A stretch of 32,644 nucleotides of DNA from DATDXV01 sp035289205 (GCA_035289205.1 DATDXV010000013.1:1-32644); one strand, 5' to 3'. Positions 14,027 through 21,844 are shown, numbered from the stretch's first letter. Notes: generated by a model from the sequence alone, not told the origin. A program made the numbers and translations.

Positions 14027-14569
14027 TCACTTTATCTTCATCTTTACCTCTTCAAAGTGCTTTGCGATATCCTGCGGCTTTACGCCGGCAGCGCTATACT
14101 TTGAAAACATTGCCTTGTCTGCTGCAGATGCATAGTCTGCAATGTGTTTCCCTTTAATCCTCTCATCCGAAGGGAATATCTCCTTTGAGTGAGGAACATT
14201 AACGCCTGCATCTATGACCCCCTTCAGTGTTGCATAGAGCCTTGATCCCTTTGTGCTTCTGTAAAGCCCCATGTCAGCTATAGCGCTTGACACGCCAGCT
14301 TTTTTCGCCTTTGCTCCAGCAATCATTCCTATCAGATAGGCTGCCGGAAGGTTTCCTATGGGGGCTTTCCACCCGAGCTTCTTCAGGTCGCTTGAGCCCG
14401 CAACGCAGACAACCTGGTCCCCCTCTTTCTTGTACTTGATAAACTGAACATTGACTCCATAGAGGCTTCTTCTTATCACTACCCTTGCCTCTCCGGACTT
14501 TAGCTGCGCCAGCCTCTGGCCGAAGTCTGTTCTTTCTTCCCTTCTCCTTCTATGCTGTATCCTAAACAT
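14027..14569 (-). CDS. rpl18: Large ribosomal subunit protein uL18
   Basis: 5S rRNA-binding protein of the central protuberance, which works with uL5. The 180-residue archaeal form includes FRIQHRRRREERTDFGQRLA, VVIRRSLYGVNVQFIKYKKE, AYLIGMIAGAKAKKAGV and SDERIKGKHIADYA. I start it at the ATG at 14569 because GGGTG lies just upstream at the right distance; an in-frame GTG at 14578 would add three residues. The start overlaps the eL19 stop by 8 bases. Confidence 0.96.
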   Translation of the reverse strand: MFRIQHRRRREERTDFGQRLAQLKSGEARVVIRRSLYGVNVQFIKYKKEGDQVVCVAGSSDLKKLGWKAPIGNLPAAYLIGMIAGAKAKKAGVSSAIADMGLYRSTKGSRLYATLKGVIDAGVNVPHSKEIFPSDERIKGKHIADYASAADKAMFSKYSAAGVKPQDIAKHFEEVKMKIK

Positions 14570-14993
14570 TCTTTGCACCCTTCTTCATCAGATCGTTGTC
14601 ATTGATGTATGCCATCAAATGCTGCCTGCTCCTGAAGCTGCTTCCCTTGACCATCAGATACAACTTCCTGTATGATCCCTGCTTAAGGCCATCCTTCTCC
14701 CTCAATTCCTTGAGAAGCTTTCTCTGCGGCTTGACAATATGCAGCCAGTGGGTTTTGCCTCCAACTCTTGTGTTTGCAGTGCCCTTTCTGCTTCCATGCC
14801 TCTGGAAGCTTTTCTCCTCCACCTTCTTTCTCTTCTTCGCAGGAATCTTCTTGATAAGCCCCTCGTTTATCAAGTTCCTTACGTCTCTCCTCGTAAGCAC
14901 CTTCTTTGTCTTTGATGAAGCAGGATCCACCCATACCCTGTCGACTCCGCACTTCATTATCTTGGCTGCAAGTCTCTTGACAAAGCTCTTCAT
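14562..14993 (-). CDS. rpl19e: Large ribosomal subunit protein eL19
   Basis: Archaeal/eukaryotic-only large-subunit protein with no bacterial counterpart. The 143 residues contain RLAAKIMKCGVDRVWVDP, LTRRDVRNLINEGLIKKIP, the basic linker RHGSRKGTANTR and a long helical C-terminus (HIVKPQRKLLKELREKDGLK). The ATG overlaps the stop of the upstream 53-aa zinc-ribbon gene by four bases (ATGA), so translation is coupled to that small gene. Confidence 0.97.
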   Translation of the reverse strand: MKSFVKRLAAKIMKCGVDRVWVDPASSKTKKVLTRRDVRNLINEGLIKKIPAKKRKKVEEKSFQRHGSRKGTANTRVGGKTHWLHIVKPQRKLLKELREKDGLKQGSYRKLYLMVKGSSFRSRQHLMAYINDNDLMKKGAKNV

Positions 14994-15151
14994 GAAAATG
15001 GCACCTCTTCCTGCCGTGTTGAATCGACTATCACTCCGAACTCATTGAAGACAGTGCTGCATGATTTGCAGATGAAAGTGGTGGGAACCTTCTCCCATTT
15101 GTCTGCTGCCACTCCGCAACTCGGACATGTCTTCTCATTTATTATGAACAT
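14990..15151 (-). CDS. 53-residue zinc-ribbon protein inside the ribosomal operon
   Basis: A short gene between eL32 and eL19 that would be missed by a length cutoff. The 53 residues carry Cys9-x2-Cys12 (CPSCG) and Cys28-x2-Cys31 (CKSCS), a complete zinc ribbon, followed by VFNEFGVIVDSTRQEEVPFS. Three points support it: a GAGGTG ribosome binding site six bases before the ATG, a 17-base overlap with the eL32 end, and a 4-base ATGA overlap with the eL19 start. The region is fully occupied by it. I do not match it to a named ribosomal protein; it resembles the TFIIB/TFIIS-type ribbon in general form. A ribosome-associated or transcription role is inference. Confidence 0.85.
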   Translation of the reverse strand: MFIINEKTCPSCGVAADKWEKVPTTFICKSCSTVFNEFGVIVDSTRQEEVPFS

Positions 15152-15536
15152 TCTTTACACCTCTAATCTCAATCTTCTTTGGATTCAGGATTTTTATGCC
15201 CATCTCCTCTGCCTTCTTCTGCAAAATACTTCTTCGGAAATTCCCAACTGCAGAGGCTATCTTGACAGCCTCTGTCTTTGGGTCCACCAGCATGAGCTCC
15301 CCTTCAGTGTAAACAACCTTCTCCCTCATGCCGGAAGGATGGAAGCCCCTTACATCCGCAGGGGATCCGTATCCAGGACTTGGCATAGCTATTCTGGACT
15401 TCTTGTGCCTTCTTGCCTTGTTCCTGAGCCCTGTCCGCCTTCTCCATTTTACATTCGGCAGAAGGCCGCGAACATAAAAAGTCGGTTTCCTGCTTTTCTT
15501 TGCTTTTCTTGCAGTCAAGCTACTCATGGATTTCAC
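15135..15536 (-). CDS. rpl32e: Large ribosomal subunit protein eL32
   Basis: Archaeal/eukaryotic large-subunit protein. The 133 residues include KKSRKPTFYVRGLLPNVKWR, RRRTGLRNKARRHKKSRIAM, SPGYGSPADVRGFHPSGMRE, and the C-terminal domain with VKIASAVGNFRRSILQKKAE. The first codon overlaps the end of uL6 by four bases. Its 3' end overlaps the 53-aa zinc-ribbon gene by 17 bases. Confidence 0.97.
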   Translation of the reverse strand: MKSMSSLTARKAKKSRKPTFYVRGLLPNVKWRRRTGLRNKARRHKKSRIAMPSPGYGSPADVRGFHPSGMREKVVYTEGELMLVDPKTEAVKIASAVGNFRRSILQKKAEEMGIKILNPKKIEIRGVKNVHNK

Positions 15537-16069
15537 CTCGGTTTCTCCTGTATGAAGATGCCATCCCCGAAAACACGGCGATCTCGCGCTTTGACTCTTG
15601 TGGTCTCCTCTATGGTTTTGCAGATGAACCCTATCTTGTCCTTGTCGATTCCGCTGACATGTATCTCATCGCCTTTTATATCGATCTTGCAGCCGGTTGG
15701 AATTTTTGCCTTCCTGGGAACGCGCTCGCCCAGGAAATTGCTAATCAGGACATCTTCCCCGGTGATCTTGACTGTCATTGGAAAGTGAACATAAATTATC
15801 TTCAGCTTTGCGTTGTATCCGTCCTTGACGCCTTTCATCATGTTCCTCACATGCGCTGCAACCGTTCCCACCATGGCCTTGATTTTCTTCTTCTCCGAAC
15901 TGCAGCTGACAACAAACTCCTCCCCGCTTTTCTCGATCTTTACCTCTTTCTTGAAAAGCGGGTGGTCCAGGAACTCTCTCTTTAGTTCGCCCTTTGCTCC
16001 CTTGACAGAAACTTCTCCCCCCTGTACTTCAATCTGCACATCGGATGGTATCTTTAGTTTGACTTGCAT
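15533..16069 (-). CDS. rpl6: Large ribosomal subunit protein uL6
   Basis: Two-domain 23S rRNA-binding protein near the factor-binding site. The 178 residues begin MQVKLKIPSDVQIEVQGGEV and include GEDVLISNFLGERVPRKAKI and GIDKDKIGFICKTIEETTRV in the second domain. A GAGTGATC site directly precedes the ATG. It lies 8 bases after uS8 and is coupled to eL32. Confidence 0.97.
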   Translation of the reverse strand: MQVKLKIPSDVQIEVQGGEVSVKGAKGELKREFLDHPLFKKEVKIEKSGEEFVVSCSSEKKKIKAMVGTVAAHVRNMMKGVKDGYNAKLKIIYVHFPMTVKITGEDVLISNFLGERVPRKAKIPTGCKIDIKGDEIHVSGIDKDKIGFICKTIEETTRVKARDRRVFGDGIFIQEKPR

Positions 16070-16077
16070 ATGATCAC

Positions 16078-16464
16078 TCAGTAAACATAAGCCAAGAGCC
16101 TTCCTCCGACTTTGCTCTTCTGCGCCTCAACTTGCGTCATGATCCCTTTTGATGTTGAGATTATCAGCAGCCCAACGCCTGCTGCCGGAAGGAATCTTTT
16201 CTCCCATTTCTGGTACTCATCAGACCTAACTGAGGATCTGGGCCTTATCGAACCGCACTTGTTTATCTGGCCGCGAAGCTCTACCTTCATCTGTCCCCCC
16301 CTGTTGTTCTCCATGTGTTCGAATTCCCCTATGAAACCCTCTTTCTGCAAAAGAATGAAGACCTCTTTCAAAAGATTCGATGCTGGCACAACTACCTCCT
16401 TCTTTCCCCCCATGTCGCCGTTTGTCAGGGTTGACAATGCATCTGATAATAGATCGTGTCTCAT
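16078..16464 (-). CDS. rps8: Small ribosomal subunit protein uS8
   Basis: Primary binding protein of the 16S central domain. The 128 residues start RHDLLSDALSTLTNGDMGGK and end with the RNA-binding C-terminal domain (GVGLLIISTSKGIMTQVEAQ, then KVGGRLLAYVY). The ribosome binding site GGTGA lies four bases before the ATG and directly follows the uS14 stop codon, a tight coupling. Confidence 0.97.
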   Translation of the reverse strand: MRHDLLSDALSTLTNGDMGGKKEVVVPASNLLKEVFILLQKEGFIGEFEHMENNRGGQMKVELRGQINKCGSIRPRSSVRSDEYQKWEKRFLPAAGVGLLIISTSKGIMTQVEAQKSKVGGRLLAYVY

Positions 16465-16473
16465 GTTTTCACC

Positions 16474-16632
16474 TTAACTGTATTTCTTGAATCCTAGCTG
16501 GGAGGCCACTTCCCTCCAGCACTGCCTGCAGTAGTTCAGCCTGTATTTCCTGATTATTGCTCCGGTTCTTCCGCATCTCTTGCAGAGATATGCCCCTTTT
16601 CCGAACTTCCTTATTTTCTTTACTTTCTTCAT
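16474..16632 (-). CDS. rps14: Small ribosomal subunit protein uS14, zinc-binding type
   Basis: A 52-residue protein of the 30S head: [20 protein letters not shown], then [20 protein letters not shown]. Cys17-x2-Cys20 and Cys35-x2-Cys38 bind zinc. The length and Cys pattern match archaeal uS14. It starts one base after the uL5 stop and ends ten bases before the uS8 start, the usual uL5-uS14-uS8 order. Confidence 0.96.
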   Translation of the reverse strand: MKKVKKIRKFGKGAYLCKRCGRTGAIIRKYRLNYCRQCWREVASQLGFKKYS

Positions 16633-16633
16633 A

Positions 16634-17128
16634 TCAGTCTACCTTTATCTTGAACCTCTCTGCCGCCCAGTTCTTTGCCTCGTCTGGCTTGATTCGGTGT
16701 GATTGTGAAATTATTAAACCCCTTCTCTTGACCCTGTATCCTCTCCTCTCCAGGGTCACGCAGACATCCATTCCGAATATGCCGATCTCAGGATCATACT
16801 TCACGCCAGGTATGTGGATATGCTCCTTCACGCCGAAGGAAAAGTTTCCCTGCCTGTCAAATACCCTTTCGGAAATTTTGAAGTCTATTGCCTCCAGAGC
16901 TTTTCTTAGGAATTCCTCAGCGTTTTTCCCCCTAAGGGTTACCTTGCATCCCAGCGCCTTTCCCTTTGACGCCCCGAAAGTTGTTCTCTCGCGTGCCTTT
17001 GTGATGACAACCTTCTTCTCTGTGAGTTTTTCCAGCAGTCTCTTCGCCTTGTCAAGCTTTTCCCCTGCCTCGCCGCACCCTATGTTGAGCGTTACTTTCT
17101 CGATCCTGATTTCTCTGTTCGGGTTCAT
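16634..17128 (-). CDS. rpl5: Large ribosomal subunit protein uL5
   Basis: 5S rRNA-binding protein of the central protuberance that touches the P-site tRNA. The 164 residues carry [59 protein letters not shown] and [20 protein letters not shown], all typical of archaeal uL5. Four bases separate it from eS4. Confidence 0.97.
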   Translation of the reverse strand: MNPNREIRIEKVTLNIGCGEAGEKLDKAKRLLEKLTEKKVVITKARERTTFGASKGKALGCKVTLRGKNAEEFLRKALEAIDFKISERVFDRQGNFSFGVKEHIHIPGVKYDPEIGIFGMDVCVTLERRGYRVKRRGLIISQSHRIKPDEAKNWAAERFKIKVD

Positions 17129-17132
17129 AAGA

Positions 17133-17813
17133 TCATTCCAGCTTTATCAGCGGCTTCTCCTTTCCCACAACCACCAGCTTGTCGAGAGGAACCTCAAACC
17201 TCTCCTTTCCTGTATGCACCCATGCCCTGCTGTTGTTTTTCTCTATAGTATCAATCTTGCAGATCCCTCCCTGCATCTTGCCGCTGAGTATCATGACAGC
17301 TGCCCCCTTGTCCAGCTTCAGGTGATCTACAATCTTCTGCTCAGGAAGCTGAAGGAGCAAGGAATCTCCAGAGGAGCATTCTTTGTCAGACAAGATATTC
17401 CTTCCATCGGAAAGATTGATCTGAGTCTTCTTTCCTCTCAGAACTCTCCTGTCCCTTACCTTTACTATTTTCAGCTTCGATTCATCCTCCCCTATCTCAA
17501 CAAAAGAAAGGCCGTTCTTTGGTATGGCTCTCCAGTATTTTCCTATCTTTGGTATTGCTATGATATCGAACGCTCCAATGGCATGATGTATGTCCTTTCT
17601 CTTCCTACCGTCAACCTCTATGTCCCCGCCCTTGATTACTTTCCTTGCCTCTGCCGAGGTTTCGGCCAGCTTGAATATGTCCCTTACCAAGGGAAGCAGC
17701 GCTATGGACTCTTCTTTCTTATGAGATCCCCTAGGCACGACTAGGTATTTCTTCGTCTTCCTTGGTATTGGATACCAGGACGGTATTGTAGCTCTTTTTA
17801 GCCATCGCATCAT
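17133..17813 (-). CDS. rps4e: Small ribosomal subunit protein eS4
   Basis: Archaeal/eukaryotic small-subunit protein with an S4-like RNA-binding domain and a KOW region. The 226 residues show WLKRATIPSWYPIPRKTKKY, a middle stretch with RKVIKGGDIEVDGRKRKDIH (S4-like, about 60-80), and a C-terminal KOW-like stretch GAAVMILSGKMQGGICKIDT. The start overlaps the uL24 stop by four bases; two consecutive Met codons are possible starts. GGTGAAGAAG lies upstream as ribosome binding site. Confidence 0.97.
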   Translation of the reverse strand: MMRWLKRATIPSWYPIPRKTKKYLVVPRGSHKKEESIALLPLVRDIFKLAETSAEARKVIKGGDIEVDGRKRKDIHHAIGAFDIIAIPKIGKYWRAIPKNGLSFVEIGEDESKLKIVKVRDRRVLRGKKTQINLSDGRNILSDKECSSGDSLLLQLPEQKIVDHLKLDKGAAVMILSGKMQGGICKIDTIEKNNSRAWVHTGKERFEVPLDKLVVVGKEKPLIKLE

Positions 17814-18172
17814 GACTTCTTCACCCTCTGCAATGCCTTTCTTCTCTTAGCATCCTCAATCTTCGGTCCGACAAGCAGCAAGTTCGATGGATGCAAAGGA
17901 ACTTCAAGCTCTTGCCCCGAAACCTTCTTTCTCTTTGCATTGTCAACATAAACCCTCAAGCCCTTCAGGTCAACCTTTGATATCTTTCCCACTGTCCCGG
18001 AAAATCTGCCTCTCATTATTTTTACCTCGTCCCCCTTCCTTGCAGGCAGCGATCTCCTCCCCATCTGCTTCCTCAGCTCCTTCGACAGGTGGACCGAAAT
18101 CAGTCTCTGTTTGGTATGAAGCTTTGCCTGGAAGAGCTTCTTTCTCTGCTTGGATGGTCTTGTTGTTGTCAT
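17810..18172 (-). CDS. rpl24: Large ribosomal subunit protein uL24
   Basis: Early-assembly 23S rRNA-binding protein with a KOW motif. The 120 residues have the archaeal N-terminal extension (SKQRKKLFQAKLHTKQRLIS) and the KOW core KGDEVKIMRGRFSGTVGKIS at about 46-65. It overlaps the uL14 stop by one base (TAATG) and the eS4 start by four. Confidence 0.97.
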   Translation of the reverse strand: MTTTRPSKQRKKLFQAKLHTKQRLISVHLSKELRKQMGRRSLPARKGDEVKIMRGRFSGTVGKISKVDLKGLRVYVDNAKRKKVSGQELEVPLHPSNLLLVGPKIEDAKRRKALQRVKKS

Positions 18173-18570
18173 TAAACCACGATCGTAGCTATCTTTCCTA
18201 TTGTGGAGAAGCGCTCGATTGCTTCCCTTGCAACCGCTCCCTTGATTCTCGTGCCCCTTGCCTCTTCCTTCTCATTCACTAAGACAGCAGCATTATCTTC
18301 GAACTTCACTCTTGTTCCGTCCTTTCTCTTGAACTCCTTTCTTTGCCTTATTACCACAGCCAATGAAACCTCATGCTTGATCTTTTCGTTTCCCTTCTTT
18401 ACAGCGACAGACACAAGGCTCCCAACACCGCACCCGCCAACCCTTCTTGCAACTCCGTGATATCCCTTGACGGTTATTACCTGGACTATGTCAGCCCCTG
18501 TATTGTCCGCGCATTTCAGGAAGCTTCCTACCTGGACTCCTCTTGTTATTGTTGATGATATTGGCTTCAT
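18172..18570 (-). CDS. rpl14: Large ribosomal subunit protein uL14
   Basis: Subunit-interface protein of the large subunit. The 132 residues carry ADNTGADIVQVITVKGYHGV, SVAVKKGNEKIKHEVSLAVV and the C-terminal GAVAREAIERFSTIGKIATI. The start codon overlaps the uS17 stop by four bases. Confidence 0.97.
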   Translation of the reverse strand: MKPISSTITRGVQVGSFLKCADNTGADIVQVITVKGYHGVARRVGGCGVGSLVSVAVKKGNEKIKHEVSLAVVIRQRKEFKRKDGTRVKFEDNAAVLVNEKEEARGTRIKGAVAREAIERFSTIGKIATIVV

Positions 18571-18896
18571 GCGCTCACCTTCTCAACCACAACGAAAGAC
18601 TTTGTCTTGCTTATTGGCCTGCACTCGGCAATTGTTACTATGTCCCCTTTCTTTGCCTTGATGCACTCCGGATTGTGCGCAGCTACCGTGGTATGCCTTC
18701 TTTCGTATCGCTCATACTTTGGAACAAAATGAACATACTCCCATCTGACAACAACCGTTCCTGTGGCGCCGTCCTTCACAACCTCTCCGCTGAACACCCT
18801 TCCCCTGACTGGAAGAGCGCCGTGCCATGAACAGCTCTTATCGCCGCACTTGTTCTCTGGCGCCTTTATTCCTAATCCAATATCTTTCTTCACCAT
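18567..18896 (-). CDS. rps17: Small ribosomal subunit protein uS17
   Basis: 16S rRNA-binding protein of the body. The 109-residue archaeal/eukaryotic long form begins MVKKDIGLGIKAPENKCGDK and contains GRVFSGEVVKDGATGTVVVR and AAHNPECIKAKKGDIVTIAE. Cys17 and Cys22 are in the archaeal N-terminal extension. GGTGAAGAA directly precedes the ATG, and the first seven bases overlap the end of the Rpp29 gene. Confidence 0.97.
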   Translation of the reverse strand: MVKKDIGLGIKAPENKCGDKSCSWHGALPVRGRVFSGEVVKDGATGTVVVRWEYVHFVPKYERYERRHTTVAAHNPECIKAKKGDIVTIAECRPISKTKSFVVVEKVSA

Positions 18897-19168
18897 TTCT
18901 TCACCTTGAGCTTGATTCTCTCCTCAGGCCTTGCAACCAAGAGATCTCCGTCGACTCTGACCTTCCCATCCGGGAGGCTGAACCGGAAGACAGATCCCTT
19001 CTTCTCTATTTTCTTCTCCCCGTTCGCGGTCTTCACACTGACCATTCCCTTCGTTTCATCAACCACAATTCCTTTCATGCCAATCATTCCTCTGTTGTGA
19101 GCATCAACGACCTCGACCTTCACTCCGATCAACTCATGCCGTATCAGGTTTTCCGGCTTTACAGCCAC
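18890..19168 (-). CDS. rnp1: Ribonuclease P protein component 1 (Rpp29/Pop4 homologue)
   Basis: Protein subunit of archaeal RNase P, which trims the 5' leader of pre-tRNA together with the catalytic RNA. The 92 residues form the Sm-like barrel: NLIRHELIGVKVEVVDAHNR, GMIGMKGIVVDETKGMVSV and KGSVFRFSLPDGKVRVDGDL. Location between eIF1 and uS17 is conserved in archaea. It begins directly after the eIF1 stop and overlaps uS17 by seven bases. Confidence 0.93.
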   Translation of the reverse strand: MAVKPENLIRHELIGVKVEVVDAHNRGMIGMKGIVVDETKGMVSVKTANGEKKIEKKGSVFRFSLPDGKVRVDGDLLVARPEERIKLKVKKW

Positions 19169-19477
19169 TCACTCCACCTCTATCTGGTCCTCGCTGAAGC
19201 CCTGGTCAACCAGGAGCTTCTTGACCTTTGACCTGTGCTCTCCCTGCAGCTCGATCCTCCCTTCCTTGTAGGTTCCGCCGCAGGCAAGCTTTGCCTTCAG
19301 TTTTTTCGAAACTTCCCTCGGGTTCGAATCCTTCTCAATCCCCTCAACCACGGTCATCATCTTTCTGAACGCCTTTGTCAAGGTGTAGACCTTGATCTTT
19401 GCCTGTTCCTTTACCATTGTTCCGCAGACGCAGAGTTCGGTTGGCAGTCCGCACTTCGAACATACTGATGACGTCAT
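19169..19477 (-). CDS. Translation initiation factor aIF1 (SUI1) with N-terminal zinc knuckle
   Basis: Homologue of eIF1/SUI1, which monitors start-codon selection on the small subunit. The 102 residues have a short Cys cluster (Cys6, Cys9, Cys16, Cys18) and then the SUI1 domain with KIKVYTLTKAFRKMMTVVEG and LKAKLACGGTYKEGRIELQG. The GG(T)-containing loop is conserved. The start overlaps the uL29 stop by four bases (ATGA), and the stop abuts the Rpp29 start. Confidence 0.95.
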   Translation of the reverse strand: MTSSVCSKCGLPTELCVCGTMVKEQAKIKVYTLTKAFRKMMTVVEGIEKDSNPREVSKKLKAKLACGGTYKEGRIELQGEHRSKVKKLLVDQGFSEDQIEVE

Positions 19478-19755
19478 TTATTTTTTCCTCCCTTTGCTTT
19501 TCCCTGTTTTTGTTTTATGATCTTTATCTCCTTCTTCACCGGCTTTGCAGCAGGCTTGATTCCCCGCTTTTGCAGTTCCGTGAGAAGCCTTGCAACTGTT
19601 CTCCGCAGAAGCCTCATTCTTCCCGGGTTCTTCGGAGCCCCTCCTACAGCTACCTGAGCCTTCTCCTTCGATAGCTCTAGCTTGAACTCTTCAAGCCTTT
19701 TCCTGAGATTCTGCGCTTCCATCTCCTTCATTTCCTTCTTTCTTATCAACGCCAC
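19474..19755 (-). CDS. rpl29: Large ribosomal subunit protein uL29
   Basis: Helical protein near the nascent-peptide exit tunnel. The family core is ALIRKKEMKEMEAQNLRKRL, then KEKAQVAVGGAPKNPGRMRL and LRRTVARLLTE. The tail of about 30 residues is Lys-rich (PVKKEIKIIKQKQGKAKGG). I place the start at the GTG at 19755, because it aligns with other archaeal uL29 and has AGGAG about nine bases upstream; another GTG at 19791 would add 12 residues. Even so the gene overlaps the end of uS3 by 65 bases, unusually long for this operon. Confidence 0.92.
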   Translation of the reverse strand: MALIRKKEMKEMEAQNLRKRLEEFKLELSKEKAQVAVGGAPKNPGRMRLLRRTVARLLTELQKRGIKPAAKPVKKEIKIIKQKQGKAKGGKNK

Positions 19756-20389
19756 TCGATTCAACTCCTGTTTCCTGTTTTGGTGTTTCACTTGCTGCCC
19801 TTACTTTATCAAGAACCTGCATGTCTGGCAACGGTTCTCTAAGTATCCTTACCTGGATTCCTATCCTGCCAAGCTTCATGCTGGCAGTCGCATACGCCCT
19901 CTTGACCTTCGTTATGGAAGGGTCGCCCGCATATTTCAGGTAGCCCTTGGAGAACTTCTCTATCCTGGACATCTCTCCTCCGACCTTCCCAGCCACTCTT
20001 ATGCCAATACCGATCGCTCCCGCGTCCAGAACCCTGTCAAGCATGGTGTTGACGACCCTCTTGTAATTCAAGCCATGCTCGATCGAGCCTGCGATCTCCT
20101 TCGCGACAATTGCTGCGTCAAGGTATGGGAATTCCACCTCCTCAATATCAAGCTGCGGATTCTCGATTCCGAACTTTGTCTTTAGCGCTTCCGTGATCTC
20201 TTCGATGTTCTTTCCGCCCCTTCCGATGATAATGCCAGGCTTATGCGCCCAGATCGTGATCCTCATTGCAAGGGGAGTTCTCTGGATTTCAACATGGCTG
20301 TACCCCGATTTGGAGAATTTGTTTGATATATACTGCTCTATCTCCATCTTCTTCTTTGCCTCATTCAAAAACTCTCTTTCTATTGCCAT
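19691..20389 (-). CDS. rps3: Small ribosomal subunit protein uS3
   Basis: Protein of the 30S head at the mRNA entry with helicase-like function. The 232 residues begin with the KH domain (SHVEIQRTPLAMRITIWAHK, PGIIIGRGGKNIEEITEAL), followed by the C-terminal domain (DAGAIGIGIRVAGKVGGEMS). A 25-residue acidic tail (GVESSGVDKKEGNEGDGSAE region) is dispensable-looking, and the uL29 start region lies in it. GTGATGAT just precedes the ATG. Confidence 0.97.
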   Translation of the reverse strand: MAIEREFLNEAKKKMEIEQYISNKFSKSGYSHVEIQRTPLAMRITIWAHKPGIIIGRGGKNIEEITEALKTKFGIENPQLDIEEVEFPYLDAAIVAKEIAGSIEHGLNYKRVVNTMLDRVLDAGAIGIGIRVAGKVGGEMSRIEKFSKGYLKYAGDPSITKVKRAYATASMKLGRIGIQVRILREPLPDMQVLDKVRAASETPKQETGVESSGVDKKEGNEGDGSAESQEKA

Positions 20390-20393
20390 ATCA

Positions 20394-20765
20394 TCACTTC
20401 ATTAGCACCGCTTGAACATGAGCAATCTTTATCTGCGTTCCGAACTTCCTCTTCCTTCTACCCCTATGCAGGGTGGGACCCCTGTGAACAGCTATGATCA
20501 GTTTCATCTGGTCCGGCTCAATGCTCCTGGCCTTTGCATTCGCAGCCAGGCTGTCAAGCAGCCTGTAAATGTTCATTGCAGCCTTTGTATGGTATTTTCT
20601 CCTGATAGCGACCTTCTGCCCCAGAAGGTCCTCCAGATAAGTCCTTGCTCTCTTGAACTTCTTCCTGTTGATCTGCCTGCATATGTTGACAGCATCCTTT
20701 CTTGATGCGTATATTGTTGTCCTCGCTGTCACCATCTCCTTTGTTATCGGTATTGTGTAGTTCAT
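20394..20765 (-). CDS. rpl22: Large ribosomal subunit protein uL22
   Basis: Exit-tunnel protein. The 123 residues include TARTTIYASRKDAVNICRQI, RTYLEDLLGQKVAIRRKYHT, and KLIIAVHRGPTLHRGRRKRK. It is shorter than the roughly 150-155 residues usual in archaea, the archaeal N-terminal part being reduced. It follows the uS19 stop by four bases and has a GTGATG site before the ATG. Confidence 0.96.
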   Translation of the reverse strand: MNYTIPITKEMVTARTTIYASRKDAVNICRQINRKKFKRARTYLEDLLGQKVAIRRKYHTKAAMNIYRLLDSLAANAKARSIEPDQMKLIIAVHRGPTLHRGRRKRKFGTQIKIAHVQAVLMK

Positions 20766-20769
20766 AACA

Positions 20770-21150
20770 TCACTTTAAGGGGAGAAACTTTGATGAGCGC
20801 GTAGCTCCGACTCCAGGTGCAGAGTGCATGACCCTCTTCCTTGTCATAGCAAATTCCCCAAGCCTATGACCAAGCATCTCTGTTTTAACATCAACTGCAT
20901 TCCATTCCTTTCCGGTGTGAACAAGCACCCTCTTGCCAACCATCTCCGGAATAACTACAAGATGTCTCAGATGCGTCTTCACAGGCTTGTCTGACTTCCT
21001 CAATCTTTCCAGGAACTTCTTTTCCTGAGACTTCAATCCTCTCATCAAGAACCTTCTTTGTCTTGACTTCAGAAGTTTGGCAAACTCCTCCAGGCTCATC
21101 TTCTGGAGATCTTCTATTGCCTTTCCTCTGAACAGGAAAACTTTTGCCAT
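20770..21150 (-). CDS. rps19: Small ribosomal subunit protein uS19
   Basis: 30S head protein close to uS13. The 126-residue archaeal form has an N-terminal helical extension (FAKLLKSRQRRFLMRGLKSQ) and the conserved core KTHLRHLVVIPEMVGKRVLV with HTGKEWNAVDVKTEMLGHRL. The start abuts the uL2 stop directly. Confidence 0.97.
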   Translation of the reverse strand: MAKVFLFRGKAIEDLQKMSLEEFAKLLKSRQRRFLMRGLKSQEKKFLERLRKSDKPVKTHLRHLVVIPEMVGKRVLVHTGKEWNAVDVKTEMLGHRLGEFAMTRKRVMHSAPGVGATRSSKFLPLK

Positions 21151-21840
21151 TTACTTCTTCCTCCTTCCAGTTCTCTTTGATGCAATGCTGCCAACCTTTG
21201 CTCCAGGCGGAGCCCATCTTGATATTGACTTCGGTGTTCCCGGCTTTGTCCTTCCACCGAACGGATGGTCAACAGGATTCATCTTGTTTGCTGAAGACCT
21301 CGGCCATAACCTGTTCCTTGCCATCTTTGCGAAGTAAACCTGCCCTGCCTTGTAGTAAGGCTTGTCCCCCCTTCCGCTTCCCGCAGGAACGCCATAAGTT
21401 GCCAGGCAGTTTGGCTTGAAGTTCTTGAACTGCTTTGAAGGCATCTGAACAATAACCCTGTCAGCCTCATGCGAAATAACAATTGACTTTGTTCCAGGGG
21501 ACCTGCAAAACTTCGGGCCAGAGCTGGGATGATCCTCAATGCCAAAGATGTAGGCTCCCTTCGGCACCTTTGACAACGGAAGGGCATTTCCAACTGCAAC
21601 AAGCTCTCCTACATTTATCTTATCCCCCACCTTTACCCCCTCGGCGGCCAACATGAAGAAATTCCTTCCTCCCGCCCTCAGGCGCAGCAGGGGAGAGTTA
21701 TGCGCCGGGTCATGAACAATGTCCATCACTTCGTAATCCCCCCTTGGCGGATATGCGGCCTTTGCGACAAACCTGTGGCTAGGCGCGCGGTATCTTGGCC
21801 CGCCTTTTCCTCTAGCCCTGCTGATTATTCTTTTTCCCAT
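21151..21840 (-). CDS. rpl2: Large ribosomal subunit protein uL2
   Basis: Core 23S rRNA-binding protein needed for subunit joining and peptidyl transferase structure. The 229 residues begin GKRIISRARGKGGPRYRAPS and carry AAEGVKVGDKINVGELVAVG, GAYIFGIEDHPSSGPKFCRS, and the C-terminal NRLWPRSSANKMNPVDHPFG. I start at the ATG at 21840 because it fits the family N-terminus and leaves four bases after uL23; the upstream in-frame Met at 21858 would lie within uL23. Confidence 0.97.
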   Translation of the reverse strand: MGKRIISRARGKGGPRYRAPSHRFVAKAAYPPRGDYEVMDIVHDPAHNSPLLRLRAGGRNFFMLAAEGVKVGDKINVGELVAVGNALPLSKVPKGAYIFGIEDHPSSGPKFCRSPGTKSIVISHEADRVIVQMPSKQFKNFKPNCLATYGVPAGSGRGDKPYYKAGQVYFAKMARNRLWPRSSANKMNPVDHPFGGRTKPGTPKSISRWAPPGAKVGSIASKRTGRRKK

Positions 21841-21844
21841 GCAA

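Noticed and set aside
15015..15040. TTGAATCGACTAT next to CACTCC, resembling the accessory promoter cassette
   Set aside because: It lies inside the 53-aa zinc-ribbon gene, has no TATAAG and no start codon at 30 bases, and is explained by the coding sequence on the other strand.
15045..15985. Long plus-strand open frames opposite eL32 and uL6
   Set aside because: Shadows of established ribosomal protein genes, without ribosome binding sites or known motifs.
16557..17744. 395-codon open frame on the plus strand
   Set aside because: It is opposite uS14, uL5 and eS4, which are certain; its composition is the complement of Lys/Glu-rich genes and no family is recognised.
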